From an uncultured Actinoplanes sp. (lineage in GTDB: Bacteria; Actinomycetota; Actinomycetes; Mycobacteriales; Micromonosporaceae), in NCBI GenBank assembly GCA_934667465.1, contig CAKUMG010000079.1, positions 1-12,533 of the forward strand: a stretch of DNA of 12,533 bases, given 5' to 3'. A program made the translations under genes and the position numbers. Shown here piece by piece: positions 1 to 6,698 of this stretch. The notes beneath the pieces were generated by a model. It had not been told where the DNA came from. It did not search any database and saw only the letters and a program-made list of their open reading frames with translations. The number at the start of each line of letters is the position of its first letter. The first letter of the stretch is position 1.

Positions 1-2102
1 GCCTCGGCCAGCGCCTTGCCGATCGTGGCCAGCACCCGTCGCCGGTGCCCCGGGTCGCCCACCTCCTCCAGCTCGGCGATGGCGGCGCGACCCAGCCGGA
101 CCGCCTCGTCCAGGCGCCCGTCGAGCCGCTCCACCTCGGCCAGGTTCGCCACCGCGACCGCCCGCAGCCGGTGCTCGCCGCAGCGCGCCGCCAGGCGGTC
201 GACCTCCGCGAGCCGGACCCGGGCGGCCGCCAGGTCACCGCGCCGGATCTCGTGCCAGGTCAGGTTGTTCTCGGCGATCGCCCGGTCCCGCGTCCGGCCA
301 CCGGCTCTCGCGAGTTCCAGGGCGGCCTCGCCGTGCTTCCGGGCCCGGTCGAAGACCCGGGTCGTCATCAGCAGCGCGGCCAGCTGGGTGTGCGCGGTGA
401 GCCGGCCGGACACGTCGTCCAGCGCCTCGAACTCGGCCAGCGCGGCCTCCGCCGAGCCGATCTCCTCCGCGCCCGAGCCGTGCTCCAGCGCGAGCTGGGC
501 CAGCCCGACCTTGGCCCAGGCGCGGACGCCGGGACCCGCGTCGGCAGTACGGGGATCCGCCAGCAACCGCCGCAGCCACTGCCGCCCGGTCACGTCCCGG
601 CCGCGGAACCGCCACCAGCGGGGCAGGCAGGCCGCGAGCCGCAGCGCGGTGTGCGGATCCTCCTTCGCCGCCCAGGTCAGCGCGGCTCCCAGGTCGCCCG
701 CGACGTCGTCGAGACGGGCCGCGGCCTCGGCCAGGCGGGCGCCCGTCAGCTCCGGCACGATGTCCCGGGCCAGGTCGGCCATCACCTCCGCGTGGCGCCG
801 CCGCGCGGCCGGCAGATCCCCCTGAGCGGCGGACTGCTCACAAGCGAAGTCCCCCACCACGTCGAGCAGGCGGAACCGGAACGCCCGGGCGCCGCGCGCG
901 CTGAGCAGGCCCAGCTCAAGGAACCGGTCGAGCAGATGCACCACGTCGGTGGCCGGACCGCCGTCGACGATCCGCTCCGCGAGGTCCAGCGACCAGCGGT
1001 TGCGGAACGTGGCGATGCGGTGCAGGGCCCGCTGTTCGTCGGGGGTCAGCAGGCGGTAGCTGGCCGCCACGGCATCGCGCACCGACACCACCCCGCCGTC
1101 CGCCGGGCGTCCGGAGAGGTCGAGCACGCGATCGCCGTACCGGTCGTAGATCTCCGCGACGGTGAGCACCCGCCCGCGTGCCGCGGCCAGCTCCAGCGCG
1201 AGGGGCAGGCCGCCGAGCCGCCGGACCAGGGCGGCCAGCGTCCCGGCCTCGTCCGGCTCGATCGGGACCCCGCGCACCTGCTGCAGCCGGTCGAGGAAGA
1301 GCGCCGCCGCGGGATAGGCGGCCACCTCCGCGAGCGAGTCGCCGGCTGCCGGGGGCGGGGCGACCAGGGGCTCGACCGGCCGGACCCGCTCGGTGGACAG
1401 CCCCACCGGGTGCCGGCCCGTGGCCAGGAAACGCAGGCCGGGATGCTGGGCGAGCAGCCGCCCCAGCGCCTCCGCGACCGCCTCGGGCGCCCGTTCGACG
1501 GCGTCGAGCAGCAGCAGCACGGACCGGCCGGCGAAGCGGGGCCCGAGCTCGTCCGGGCGGCCGGCGCCGAAGACCGCGGCCACTCCCCCGAGCACCTCGC
1601 CCGCCGTGGAGCCGTCGGTCACGACGATGCCCGCCACACCGTCCGGATAGACCTCGGCCAGCCGGTACGCGGTCGTGAGTGCCAGGCTCGTCTTCCCCAC
1701 CCCGGCCAGGCCCACCAGCGTGACGCCCCGCGAGCCGTCGGCGGCGGGCGGGGACAGGCGGCCGATCAGCTCGGCGACGTCGCTGTCCCGGCCGATCAAC
1801 TCGTCCGCCGGGGGCAGCCGGACCAGGCGTGGCGGCAGGCCCGGCCCCGACGGCCGGCCCCTCGCCGCGGCCAGGAACGCCAGCCTGTCGGCCCCGGCGA
1901 GCCCGAGCGCGGCGGCCAGCAGCTCCACTGTGGTGCGCTGTGGCCGGGAGGCCCGGCCACGCTCCAGATCCCGGACGGTGCGCACACCGACCCCCGCCCG
2001 CGCCGCGAGCTCCTCCTGCGTCATTTTGGCGCTGAGCCGGTAGCTGCGCAGGACGGCGTCGAATCCCGGACCCTCCTGGTCCGCCCCGTGATCGGACGTC
2101 AT
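1..2102 (-). CDS. XRE-type HTH / NB-ARC ATPase / TPR transcriptional regulator (C-terminus outside window)
   Basis: The first 700 residues are visible; the gene runs off the left edge. Residues about 14-68 are an XRE/Cro-type helix-turn-helix (MTQEELAARAGVGVRTVRDLE). An NB-ARC/AAA-like ATPase follows, with Walker A GLAGVGKTS (Lys137), Walker B LLLLD (Asp200) and the GLPLALE motif at 298-304. From about residue 430 the protein is Ala/Leu/Arg-rich helical repeat typical of TPRs. This architecture is common in actinomycete regulators, where nucleotide state and the TPR sensor are thought to control DNA binding; the ligand and targets here are unknown. The ATG start has no Shine-Dalgarno, but TAGGTT lies 6 bases upstream, so the mRNA may be leaderless. 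It is transcribed in the same direction as the dehydrogenase gene, 120 bases away, and probably has its own promoter. Domain assignment is sure; function is not. Confidence 0.88.
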   Translation of the reverse strand, partial: MTSDHGADQEGPGFDAVLRSYRLSAKMTQEELAARAGVGVRTVRDLERGRASRPQRTTVELLAAALGLAGADRLAFLAAARGRPSGPGLPPRLVRLPPADELIGRDSDVAELIGRLSPPAADGSRGVTLVGLAGVGKTSLALTTAYRLAEVYPDGVAGIVVTDGSTAGEVLGGVAAVFGAGRPDELGPRFAGRSVLLLLDAVERAPEAVAEALGRLLAQHPGLRFLATGRHPVGLSTERVRPVEPLVAPPPAAGDSLAEVAAYPAAALFLDRLQQVRGVPIEPDEAGTLAALVRRLGGLPLALELAAARGRVLTVAEIYDRYGDRVLDLSGRPADGGVVSVRDAVAASYRLLTPDEQRALHRIATFRNRWSLDLAERIVDGGPATDVVHLLDRFLELGLLSARGARAFRFRLLDVVGDFACEQSAAQGDLPAARRRHAEVMADLARDIVPELTGARLAEAAARLDDVAGDLGAALTWAAKEDPHTALRLAACLPRWWRFRGRDVTGRQWLRRLLADPRTADAGPGVRAWAKVGLAQLALEHGSGAEEIGSAEAALAEFEALDDVSGRLTAHTQLAALLMTTRVFDRARKHGEAALELARAGGRTRDRAIAENNLTWHEIRRGDLAAARVRLAEVDRLAARCGEHRLRAVAVANLAEVERLDGRLDEAVRLGRAAIAELEEVGDPGHRRRVLATIGKALAE

Positions 2103-2108
2103 AAGCAG

Positions 2109-2114
2109 AACCTA
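2109..2114 (-). promoter_or_regulatory. Candidate -10 box (TAGGTT) of the XRE/NB-ARC regulator gene
   Basis: TAGGTT on the minus strand ends 6 bases before the ATG, the spacing expected for an actinobacterial leaderless transcript. No clear -35 is visible and there is no ribosome binding site upstream of the ATG. Called from position and sequence only. Confidence 0.4.
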
Positions 2115-2118
2115 GGCA

Positions 2119-2136
2119 GGCATGACCATGAATGCC
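2119..2136. promoter_or_regulatory. Dyad upstream of the regulator gene (possible operator)
   Basis: GGCAT and ATGCC are perfect 5-base arms separated by 8 bases, just upstream of the candidate -10 box. The placement would suit autoregulation, but 5-base arms are short and the function is inferred. Confidence 0.25.
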
Positions 2137-2154
2137 GAGCGGGGACGGCGGATT

Positions 2155-2221
2155 GTCGGCTTACCGACGCAACTGCGCCCGTTTTGCGGCTTCCTGACGC
2201 CGCGACCTGCATAAACGCAGG
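2155..2221 (-). terminator. Two short hairpins between the dehydrogenase and regulator genes
   Basis: CCTGC-ATAAAC-GCAGG (2206-2221) abuts the dehydrogenase stop codon, and GTCGG-CTTA-CCGAC (2155-2168) lies farther on. Both stems are 5 bp and neither is followed by a U-run on the minus strand, so any termination would be weak or of the U-less kind found in GC-rich actinomycetes. Confidence 0.25.
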
Positions 2222-2222
2222 A

Positions 2223-3380
2223 TCACAAACCGAGTCCACGCGCGATGATCATCCGCTGCACCTCGGACGTCCCCTCGCCGATCTCGAGGATCTTGGCGTC
2301 GCGGTAGAACCGGCCGACCGCCGAGTCGTTCATGAAGCCGGCGCCGCCGTGCACCTGGGTCGCGTACCTCGCGTTGTCCACCGCGGCCTCGCTGGCGTAC
2401 AGCTTGGCGAGCGCGGCCTGGTGCTTGAAGTCCTCGCCGGCACCCAGCCGCGAAGCCGCGTCGTACCAGGCCAGCCGCGCGGTGTGGGCGCGCAGCTCCA
2501 TGTCCGCGATCATGAACTGGATCGCCTGGTAGCCGGCGATCGGGCGGCCGAACGCGGGGCGTTGCAGCGCGTAGCGAACCGACTCGTCGACGCACCCCTG
2601 CGCCAGCCCGGTCGCGAGGGCGGCGATGGCTATCCGGCCCTCGTCGAGGATCCGCAGGAACTGTGCCAGTCCCCGGCCGCGCTCGCCGAGCAGGTTGCTC
2701 GCGGGGACCCGTACATCATCGAATGCAAGCTCGTGGGTGTCGGAGGCGCACCAGCCGACCTTCGAGTAGGCGGGCGCGACAGTCAGGCCGGGTGTCCCCG
2801 AGGGAACGATGATCGTGGAGAGCTCCTTGCCGCCGTCGGCCTTCGTCCCGGTGACCGCCATCACCGTGACCAGACAGGTCAGATCGGTGCCGGAGTTGGT
2901 GATGAAGGCCTTGGAGCCGTTGATCACCCACTCGCCGGCGGCCTCGTCGAGGACGGCACGGGTCGTGGTGGCGCCGGCATCCGAGCCCGCGCCCGGCTCG
3001 GTGAGCCCGAACGCCGCCAGGGCCTCGCCGCTGGTGAGCTGTGGCAGCCACCGATCCCGCTGGGCGGGCGTGCCGAACCGGTATATAGGCATCGCGCCCA
3101 GCGAGACCGCCGCCTCCAGCGTGATCGCGACGCTGCTGTCGATCCGGGCCAGTTCCTCCAGCGCGATGCCCAGGGCGAAGTAGTCCCCGCCCATGCCGCC
3201 GTGCTCCTCGGGGAACGGCAGTCCGAACAGGCCCATCTTGCCCATCTGCCGGACCAGGTCGTACGGGAACGTCTCGCGCTCGTAGTGCTCGGCGATGACC
3301 GGCGCCACCTGCTCGCGGGCGAACTCCCGCACGCTGTCGCGCAGCGCCTCCTGCTCCTCGTCGAGCCGGAAGTCGACCAT
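2223..3380 (-). CDS. acdH: Acyl-CoA dehydrogenase, AcdH type (branched/short-chain)
   Basis: This 385-residue flavoprotein has the full family length. It should introduce a 2,3 double bond into an acyl-CoA and pass electrons to ETF. The FAD/substrate motif FGLTEPGAGSD is at 124-134, and the C-terminal IGEGTSEVQR carries the likely catalytic base, Glu369. Eukaryotic isovaleryl-CoA dehydrogenase has a non-acidic residue at this place, so the protein looks like the broad AcdH of Streptomyces, reported to serve Leu, Ile and Val catabolism, rather than a dedicated isovaleryl enzyme. That comparison is from memory. The ATG has a good ribosome binding site (AAAGGGA, 3387-3393). It starts 30 bases after the carboxyltransferase stop and is probably the second gene of that operon. 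Substrate range is inferred. Confidence 0.93.
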   Translation of the reverse strand: MVDFRLDEEQEALRDSVREFAREQVAPVIAEHYERETFPYDLVRQMGKMGLFGLPFPEEHGGMGGDYFALGIALEELARIDSSVAITLEAAVSLGAMPIYRFGTPAQRDRWLPQLTSGEALAAFGLTEPGAGSDAGATTTRAVLDEAAGEWVINGSKAFITNSGTDLTCLVTVMAVTGTKADGGKELSTIIVPSGTPGLTVAPAYSKVGWCASDTHELAFDDVRVPASNLLGERGRGLAQFLRILDEGRIAIAALATGLAQGCVDESVRYALQRPAFGRPIAGYQAIQFMIADMELRAHTARLAWYDAASRLGAGEDFKHQAALAKLYASEAAVDNARYATQVHGGAGFMNDSAVGRFYRDAKILEIGEGTSEVQRMIIARGLGL

Positions 3381-3410
3381 GGCGTGTCCCTTTCTGCGAC
3401 TGAGGTGTAT

Positions 3411-4937
3411 TCAGACCGGGGTGACGCCGTGCCGGCGCCGGGAGAACGTGCGGTCCTTGCCCTGGGCTGCGGCGAACCGCTGGATCAACTCGCGGCGCAG
3501 GTCGCCGGGCTCGACCACGGTGTCCACGACGAGCTCACTGGCCAGCCGAAGGATGTCGATGTCCTCCTCGTACGCGGCTCGGCGCTCGGCGATGAACGCG
3601 GCACGCTCCTCCTCGGGCAACGCCGCGATCTTGTTCGCGTAGACGGCGTTGACCGCGGCCTCCGCGCCCATCACGGCGATCTTGGCGGTGGGCAGCGCGA
3701 TGGTGGCGTCGGGATCGAAGCCGGGCCCCGCCATCGCGTACAGACCGGCGCCGTAGGCCTTGCGGACCACCACGCAGATCTTGGGCACGGTCGCCTCCGA
3801 GACGGCGCTGATCATCTTGGCGCCGTGCCGGATGATGCCCTGCTTCTCCACCGCGGAGCCGACCATGAAGCCGGGCACGTCCGAGAGGAACAGCAGCGGC
3901 ACGTTGAAGGCGTCGCAGAGCTGCACGAACCGGGTCGCCTTGTCCGCGGAGTCGACGAAGAGCACGCCGCCCTTGAACATCGAGTTGTTGCCCACGACGC
4001 CGACGACCCGGCCGTCCAGCCGCGCGAAGCCGACCGTGAGCTCGCGGGCCCACAGCGCCTGGATCTCGAAAAACGATCCCTGGTCGACGATGCCCTTGAT
4101 GTAGCGCCGCATGTCGAACGCCTGACGCTCGCTCTCCGGCACCAGCGCTGCCAGGTCCGTCGTGGACGGTCCCGTGGTGGCGGTCGCCGGCGGCTGCTCA
4201 CGGTAGTTCGCGGGGAGGTAGGAGAGGTAGGAGCGGACGGCGTCGAGGGCCTCCTGCTCGGTCTTGCAGAGGAAGTGTCCGACACCGGACTCGGCGCAGT
4301 GCACCCGGGCGCCGCCCATCGCCTCGAGCGTGGTCTTCTCGCCGGTCACCATCTCGACCATGCGGTCGGAGCCCAGGTACATGCTGGCGTTGCCCTCGAC
4401 CATGGCGACCACGTCGCAGAAGGCCGGGATGTAGGCGCCACCCGCGGCCGACGGGCCGAAGAGCGCGCAGGCCTGCGGGATCGACCCGGAGGCACGGACC
4501 TGGGTGTGGAAGATCTTGCCCGCGCCTCGCCGGCCGGGGAAGAGGTCGACCTGGTCGGTGATGCGGGCGCCGGCGGAGTCGACCAGATAGACCATGGGTA
4601 CGCCCGTCGCGTACGCCCGCTCGATGATCCTGATGATCTTTTCGACCGTCCGGGCGCCCCACGAGCCGGCCTTGACCGTGGAGTCGTTGGCCATCACGCA
4701 GACGTCGCGCCCGTCGACGCGGGCGGTGCCGGTGATCACGCCGTCGGCGGGGAGCCCTTCGGCGAGGCTGTTGGCGAAGAGCCCGTCCTCGACGAAGGAC
4801 CCGTCGTCGACCAGCAGCGCGATCCGCTCGCGCGCGAAGAGCTTGCCCTTGGCCGCGTTGGCGGCGTGGTATTTCTCCGCGCCCCCGGCTGCTGCCCGCT
4901 TGCGTGCCTGCGCCAGCGCTTCGCCGTCGAATGCCAC
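3411..4937 (-). CDS. Acyl-CoA carboxylase beta (carboxyltransferase) subunit
   Basis: The 508-residue product is a biotin-dependent carboxyltransferase with both crotonase-like halves. It moves CO2 from carboxybiotin to an acyl-CoA. The N-half oxyanion region is GPSAAGGAYIPAFCD (161-175) and the C-half counterpart is VVRKAYGAGLYAMAG (390-404), followed by VMGAEAAVNAVY. It mixes propionyl-CoA carboxylase-like (KAYGAG) and methylcrotonyl-CoA carboxylase-like (GFMVG..GAKM) features, so the substrate cannot be fixed from sequence. The neighbours favour methylcrotonyl-CoA. I chose the GTG start because GAGGGGG (4942-4948) precedes it and family similarity begins there. An in-frame extension to 5267 is arginine-rich and runs through the operator and hairpins, so it is not credible. 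First gene of an operon with the dehydrogenase. Its partner biotin carboxylase is encoded about 4 kb upstream. Confidence 0.93.
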   Translation of the reverse strand: MAFDGEALAQARKRAAAGGAEKYHAANAAKGKLFARERIALLVDDGSFVEDGLFANSLAEGLPADGVITGTARVDGRDVCVMANDSTVKAGSWGARTVEKIIRIIERAYATGVPMVYLVDSAGARITDQVDLFPGRRGAGKIFHTQVRASGSIPQACALFGPSAAGGAYIPAFCDVVAMVEGNASMYLGSDRMVEMVTGEKTTLEAMGGARVHCAESGVGHFLCKTEQEALDAVRSYLSYLPANYREQPPATATTGPSTTDLAALVPESERQAFDMRRYIKGIVDQGSFFEIQALWARELTVGFARLDGRVVGVVGNNSMFKGGVLFVDSADKATRFVQLCDAFNVPLLFLSDVPGFMVGSAVEKQGIIRHGAKMISAVSEATVPKICVVVRKAYGAGLYAMAGPGFDPDATIALPTAKIAVMGAEAAVNAVYANKIAALPEEERAAFIAERRAAYEEDIDILRLASELVVDTVVEPGDLRRELIQRFAAAQGKDRTFSRRRHGVTPV

Positions 4938-4961
4938 CGAGCCCCCTCGCCACCAGCCGAC

Positions 4962-4980
4962 CTGAACGATCGTTAGGTTA
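4962..4980 (-). promoter_or_regulatory. Promoter/operator of the carboxyltransferase-dehydrogenase operon
   Basis: On the minus strand TAACCT (4975-4980) is a good -10 candidate and runs straight into CTAACGATCGTTCAG (4962-4976), whose AACGATCGTT core is a perfect palindrome. The 13 bases AACGATCGTTCAG match the site upstream of the TetR gene at 12 positions; only the central base differs. A repressor bound here would cover the start of transcription. The GTG start lies 25 bases from the site. No clear -35 is visible. Operator identity is inferred from the repeat, the symmetry and the position. Confidence 0.6.
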
Positions 4981-5010
4981 GCGCATCCGGGCAAGGCGCG
5001 GTAGACGCGA

Positions 5011-5043
5011 ACGGGAGCCCCCGCAGGCCGCGAGGACTCCCGT
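5011..5043 (+). other. Inverted repeat, possible 5' hairpin of a plus-strand small RNA
   Basis: ACGGGAG (5011-5017) and CTCCCGT (5037-5043) are perfect 7-base arms with a 19-base loop that begins with a run of C. It lies just before the plus-strand terminator at 5054-5090 and after a TAGGTT box (4974-4979). Together these could form an RNA of about 100 nt. No expression evidence is available. Confidence 0.25.
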
Positions 5044-5053
5044 CCGATGGAAG

Positions 5054-5090
5054 CCGGCGCCGTGGAGGAGCGCCGGTTATTTCTTTTCTT
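5054..5090 (+). terminator. Rho-independent terminator on the plus strand
   Basis: CCGGCGC (5054-5060) pairs perfectly with GCGCCGG (5070-5076) over a 9-base loop, followed at once by TTATTTCTTTTCTT. This is a textbook intrinsic terminator for plus-strand transcripts. On the minus strand the hairpin is followed by no U-run. Neighbouring genes on both sides are minus-strand, so the transcript it ends is unknown; it may shield the chaplin-like gene from antisense transcription or end a small RNA. Confidence 0.6.
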
Positions 5091-5094
5091 GCCC

Positions 5095-5110
5095 GGCGCC
5101 TCGCGGCGCC
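5095..5110. other. Stable hairpin with GCGA tetraloop on the minus strand
   Basis: GGCGCC-TCGC-GGCGCC on the plus strand reads GGCGCC-GCGA-GGCGCC on the minus strand, a 6-bp stem closed by a GNRA-type loop. It lies between the chaplin-like gene and the carboxyltransferase promoter and may assist termination of the former. Confidence 0.3.
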
Positions 5111-5152
5111 GTTCGGGCCACACCCGGGACCGGTGCGACCCGGCCTGCGGGC

Positions 5153-5217
5153 CCGCCCGTCCCACCCTCGTGCGAGGGCGGCCGGGCGGACCGTGACATC
5201 CGGCCTGTCGAGCAGGC
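5153..5217 (-). terminator. Hairpins downstream of the chaplin-like gene, probable U-less terminator
   Basis: On the minus strand the first hairpin after the stop is GCCTG-CTCGA-CAGGC (5203-5217), 9 bases past the gene. A larger one follows, with an outer stem of 7 bp (5153-5159 with 5183-5189) and an inner stem of 6 bp (5165-5170 with 5173-5178). No U-run follows either. Strong U-less hairpins are usual ends of transcription units in GC-rich actinomycetes, but the role here is inferred. Confidence 0.4.
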
Positions 5218-5226
5218 TGTGCGGTC

Positions 5227-6438
5227 TTACTTGCTGCCGAGCAGACCACCGACGGCGCTGAGGCCACCGGCGTTGGTCAGGCTCTGGGTGAGGCCGTCGA
5301 TCGCGGTGGCCTCGGTCTTCTGGGCCTTGCGGCCACCGCCGGTGTAGTCGCCGTCGTCCTCGCCCTGGCTGCCGCCGTCGCCCAGGTAGTCGCCGTCGTC
5401 GTCGCCGTTGTCGCCACCGTTGTTGTGACCGCCGCCGTGGTGGCCGCCGTTGTCACCGTCGTTGTCGTCGTCGTCGCCGTTGTTGCCGCCGTGGTGGCCG
5501 CCACCCTGGTTGCCGCGGTCGCGGTCGAGGTCGTTCGAGCAGGAGCCGTTGCCCTCGCCGTAGCCCAGGATCGCGAGCGCGTTGCCGCAGGCGTTGATCG
5601 GGATCTGGATCGGGACCTCGATGTTGTTGCCGGTCAGGAAGCCGCGGTTGTCGCGGGTGTCCTGGTCGCCCCGGTTGCCGCCACGGTCGCGGTCCTTGCT
5701 GCCACCCTCGAGCAGGTTCGTCGAGGCGCCGTGCGCCTCGCCGTCGCCGATGGCGTTGCCCGTGAGGTTGATCGGCGCGTGGATCGGCAGCGCCACGTTG
5801 TTGCCGGTGCCGAGGCCCCGGTTGTTCCGCGTCGACTGCTCGCCGCGGCCGCCCTTGACGAAGTTGGCGCAGGCGCCGTGGCCCTCGGCGAAGCCGAGCA
5901 GGCCGATCGAGTTGCCGCAGACGTTGATCGGGGCGGTGATGGGCGCCGCGACGTTGTTGCCGGTCAGGACGCCACGGTTGTCGCGGGTGTCCTGGTCGCC
6001 ACGGTTGCCGCCACGGTCGCGGTCCTTGCCGCTCTCGATGTGGTTCGACGCCGCGCCGGCCGCCTCGCCGGAGCCGAGGATCCCGGCCGCGTTGCCGACC
6101 ACGTTCACCGGCGCGAGGACCTTGACGAAGACGTTGTTGCCGGACCCGAGGCCCCGGTTCCAGCTGGTCTGCTGCTGGGCCCCGCCCTTGCCCCGCTTGC
6201 CGCTCTCGATGTGGTTGGCGGCGGAGCCCGCGGCGTACCCGTCACCGAGGATGCCGATGCTGTTGCCGACCGCGTTGATCGGCACGAGAACCTCGGCGGC
6301 GACGTTGTTGCCCGTCAGGACGCCACGGTTGAAGCTGGTGTCCTGGCCGGTGTCGGCGTTCGCCGCGGCCGGGGCCAGCAGGAGGGCGCCCGCGGCCAGG
6401 ACGCCGACGCTCAGAGTCTTACGAGCCCAAGTCTTCAT
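5227..6438 (-). CDS. Secreted protein with five chaplin-like repeats
   Basis: The 403-residue product has a signal peptide (MKTWARKTL, hydrophobic stretch, probable cleavage after AAANA at 28). Five chaplin-like units follow at about 37-76, 94-133, 154-192, 206-242 and 264-302, each built as NRG-x-LTGNN...PIN--GN-----G-----N. Chaplins (DUF320) are small amyloid-forming surface proteins that coat aerial hyphae and spores. Only units 3 and 5 carry the cysteine pair (174/190, 284/300); unit 4 lacks three residues after NAIG. Charged linkers separate units; the 19-residue linker KDRDRGGNRGDQDTRDNRG occurs twice, at 138-156 and 248-266. Residues 303-369 are a low-complexity Gly/Asp/His/Asn region, then a short hydrophobic tail ending GGLLGSK. 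There is no LPXTG/LAXTG sortase signal, unlike long chaplins. The ATG is set by the signal peptide; the only SD-like AAAGG lies 11 bases upstream. The family match is by pattern and good; a role in surface hydrophobicity is inferred. Confidence 0.88.
   Translation of the reverse strand: MKTWARKTLSVGVLAAGALLLAPAAANADTGQDTSFNRGVLTGNNVAAEVLVPINAVGNSIGILGDGYAAGSAANHIESGKRGKGGAQQQTSWNRGLGSGNNVFVKVLAPVNVVGNAAGILGSGEAAGAASNHIESGKDRDRGGNRGDQDTRDNRGVLTGNNVAAPITAPINVCGNSIGLLGFAEGHGACANFVKGGRGEQSTRNNRGLGTGNNVALPIHAPINLTGNAIGDGEAHGASTNLLEGGSKDRDRGGNRGDQDTRDNRGFLTGNNIEVPIQIPINACGNALAILGYGEGNGSCSNDLDRDRGNQGGGHHGGNNGDDDDNDGDNGGHHGGGHNNGGDNGDDDGDYLGDGGSQGEDDGDYTGGGRKAQKTEATAIDGLTQSLTNAGGLSAVGGLLGSK
5390..5515 (-). 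repeat. Trinucleotide-rich low-complexity tract encoding the Gly/Asp/His/Asn region
   Basis: Runs of GTC/GTT/GCC triplets on the plus strand encode Asp, Asn and Gly on the minus strand. The tract stays in frame with the chaplin-like protein and includes short perfect GTC runs. Slippage here would change the linker length by whole residues without breaking the frame. Confidence 0.6.
5645..5699 (-). repeat. 55-bp direct repeat, copy A (linker before chaplin-like unit 5)
   Basis: Identical to 5975-6029 except for one base (5671 versus 6001), at an offset of 330 bp. It encodes the 19-residue charged linker. The 110-residue offset equals the distance from chaplin-like unit 3 to unit 5, so a two-unit block was probably duplicated recently inside the gene. 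Confidence 0.85.
5975..6029 (-). repeat. 55-bp direct repeat, copy B (linker before chaplin-like unit 3)
   Basis: Partner of 5645-5699 with a single mismatch. Recombination between the copies would delete or add exactly 110 residues, one pair of chaplin-like units, and keep the frame. Confidence 0.85.
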
Positions 6439-6698
6439 GTGGGGGAATGCCTTTCAGAAATGATTTCTACGGTGAGTCGCGTATTCAATTGGAATGGCGT
6501 TTTCGGGCGCAGCGAAGCCCTGGCTCTTTGTTGGCTTGCCCTGACCCCGCTTGTCGACGCGCGCCCTGGTGCAGGCGTGCCGGCGGATGTGACGACCGGG
6601 CCGTTCCTGATTCGCCGCTTGTCCGCAAACGGTTCCTGGAATCGGTGGCCACGGCAGCGGAGGCGTCGCCCTCGGGCGCGCACTTCCGCGCGAGGTCA
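6439..6698. other. Intergenic leader of the chaplin-like gene
   Basis: These 260 bases are less GC-rich close to the gene. I find no convincing coding sequence: the possible frames on either strand are Arg/Ala-rich with no ribosome binding site or family resemblance. No consensus -10/-35 pair is clear. The visible structure is the palindrome AGAAATGATTTCT (6456-6468) and, farther out, the imperfect dyad ATTCAATTGGAAT near 6483-6495. Confidence 0.5.
6456..6468. promoter_or_regulatory. Perfect 13-bp palindrome upstream of the chaplin-like gene
   Basis: AGAAAT-G-ATTTCT has 6-base arms around one central base and ends 18 bases before the ATG. In this GC-rich genome an AT-rich perfect palindrome at this place stands out. 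It could be a regulator site or a small 5'-UTR hairpin near the ribosome binding site. No known motif is recognised. Confidence 0.35.

Noticed and set aside
45..4976. A 1643-codon open frame on the plus strand across the left third of the window
   Set aside because: It is antisense to three well-recognised minus-strand genes. Its product is Arg/Gly/Asp/His-rich with no domain, as expected from the reverse frame of GC-rich codons.
5046..5195. A 49-codon plus-strand ORF starting at ATG 5046
   Set aside because: It runs straight through a strong intrinsic terminator, is Arg/Pro/Gly-rich, and has no ribosome binding site; probably chance.
4938..5267. N-terminal extension of the carboxyltransferase upstream of the GTG at 4937
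   Set aside because: The added residues are Arg/Pro-rich and unlike the family. They run through the operator and several hairpins, while the GTG has a good ribosome binding site.
6439..6698. Small genes of about 80 codons in the intergenic region upstream of the chaplin-like gene
   Set aside because: Several overlapping frames on both strands are open to a similar extent. None has a ribosome binding site, a recognisable domain or coherent composition.
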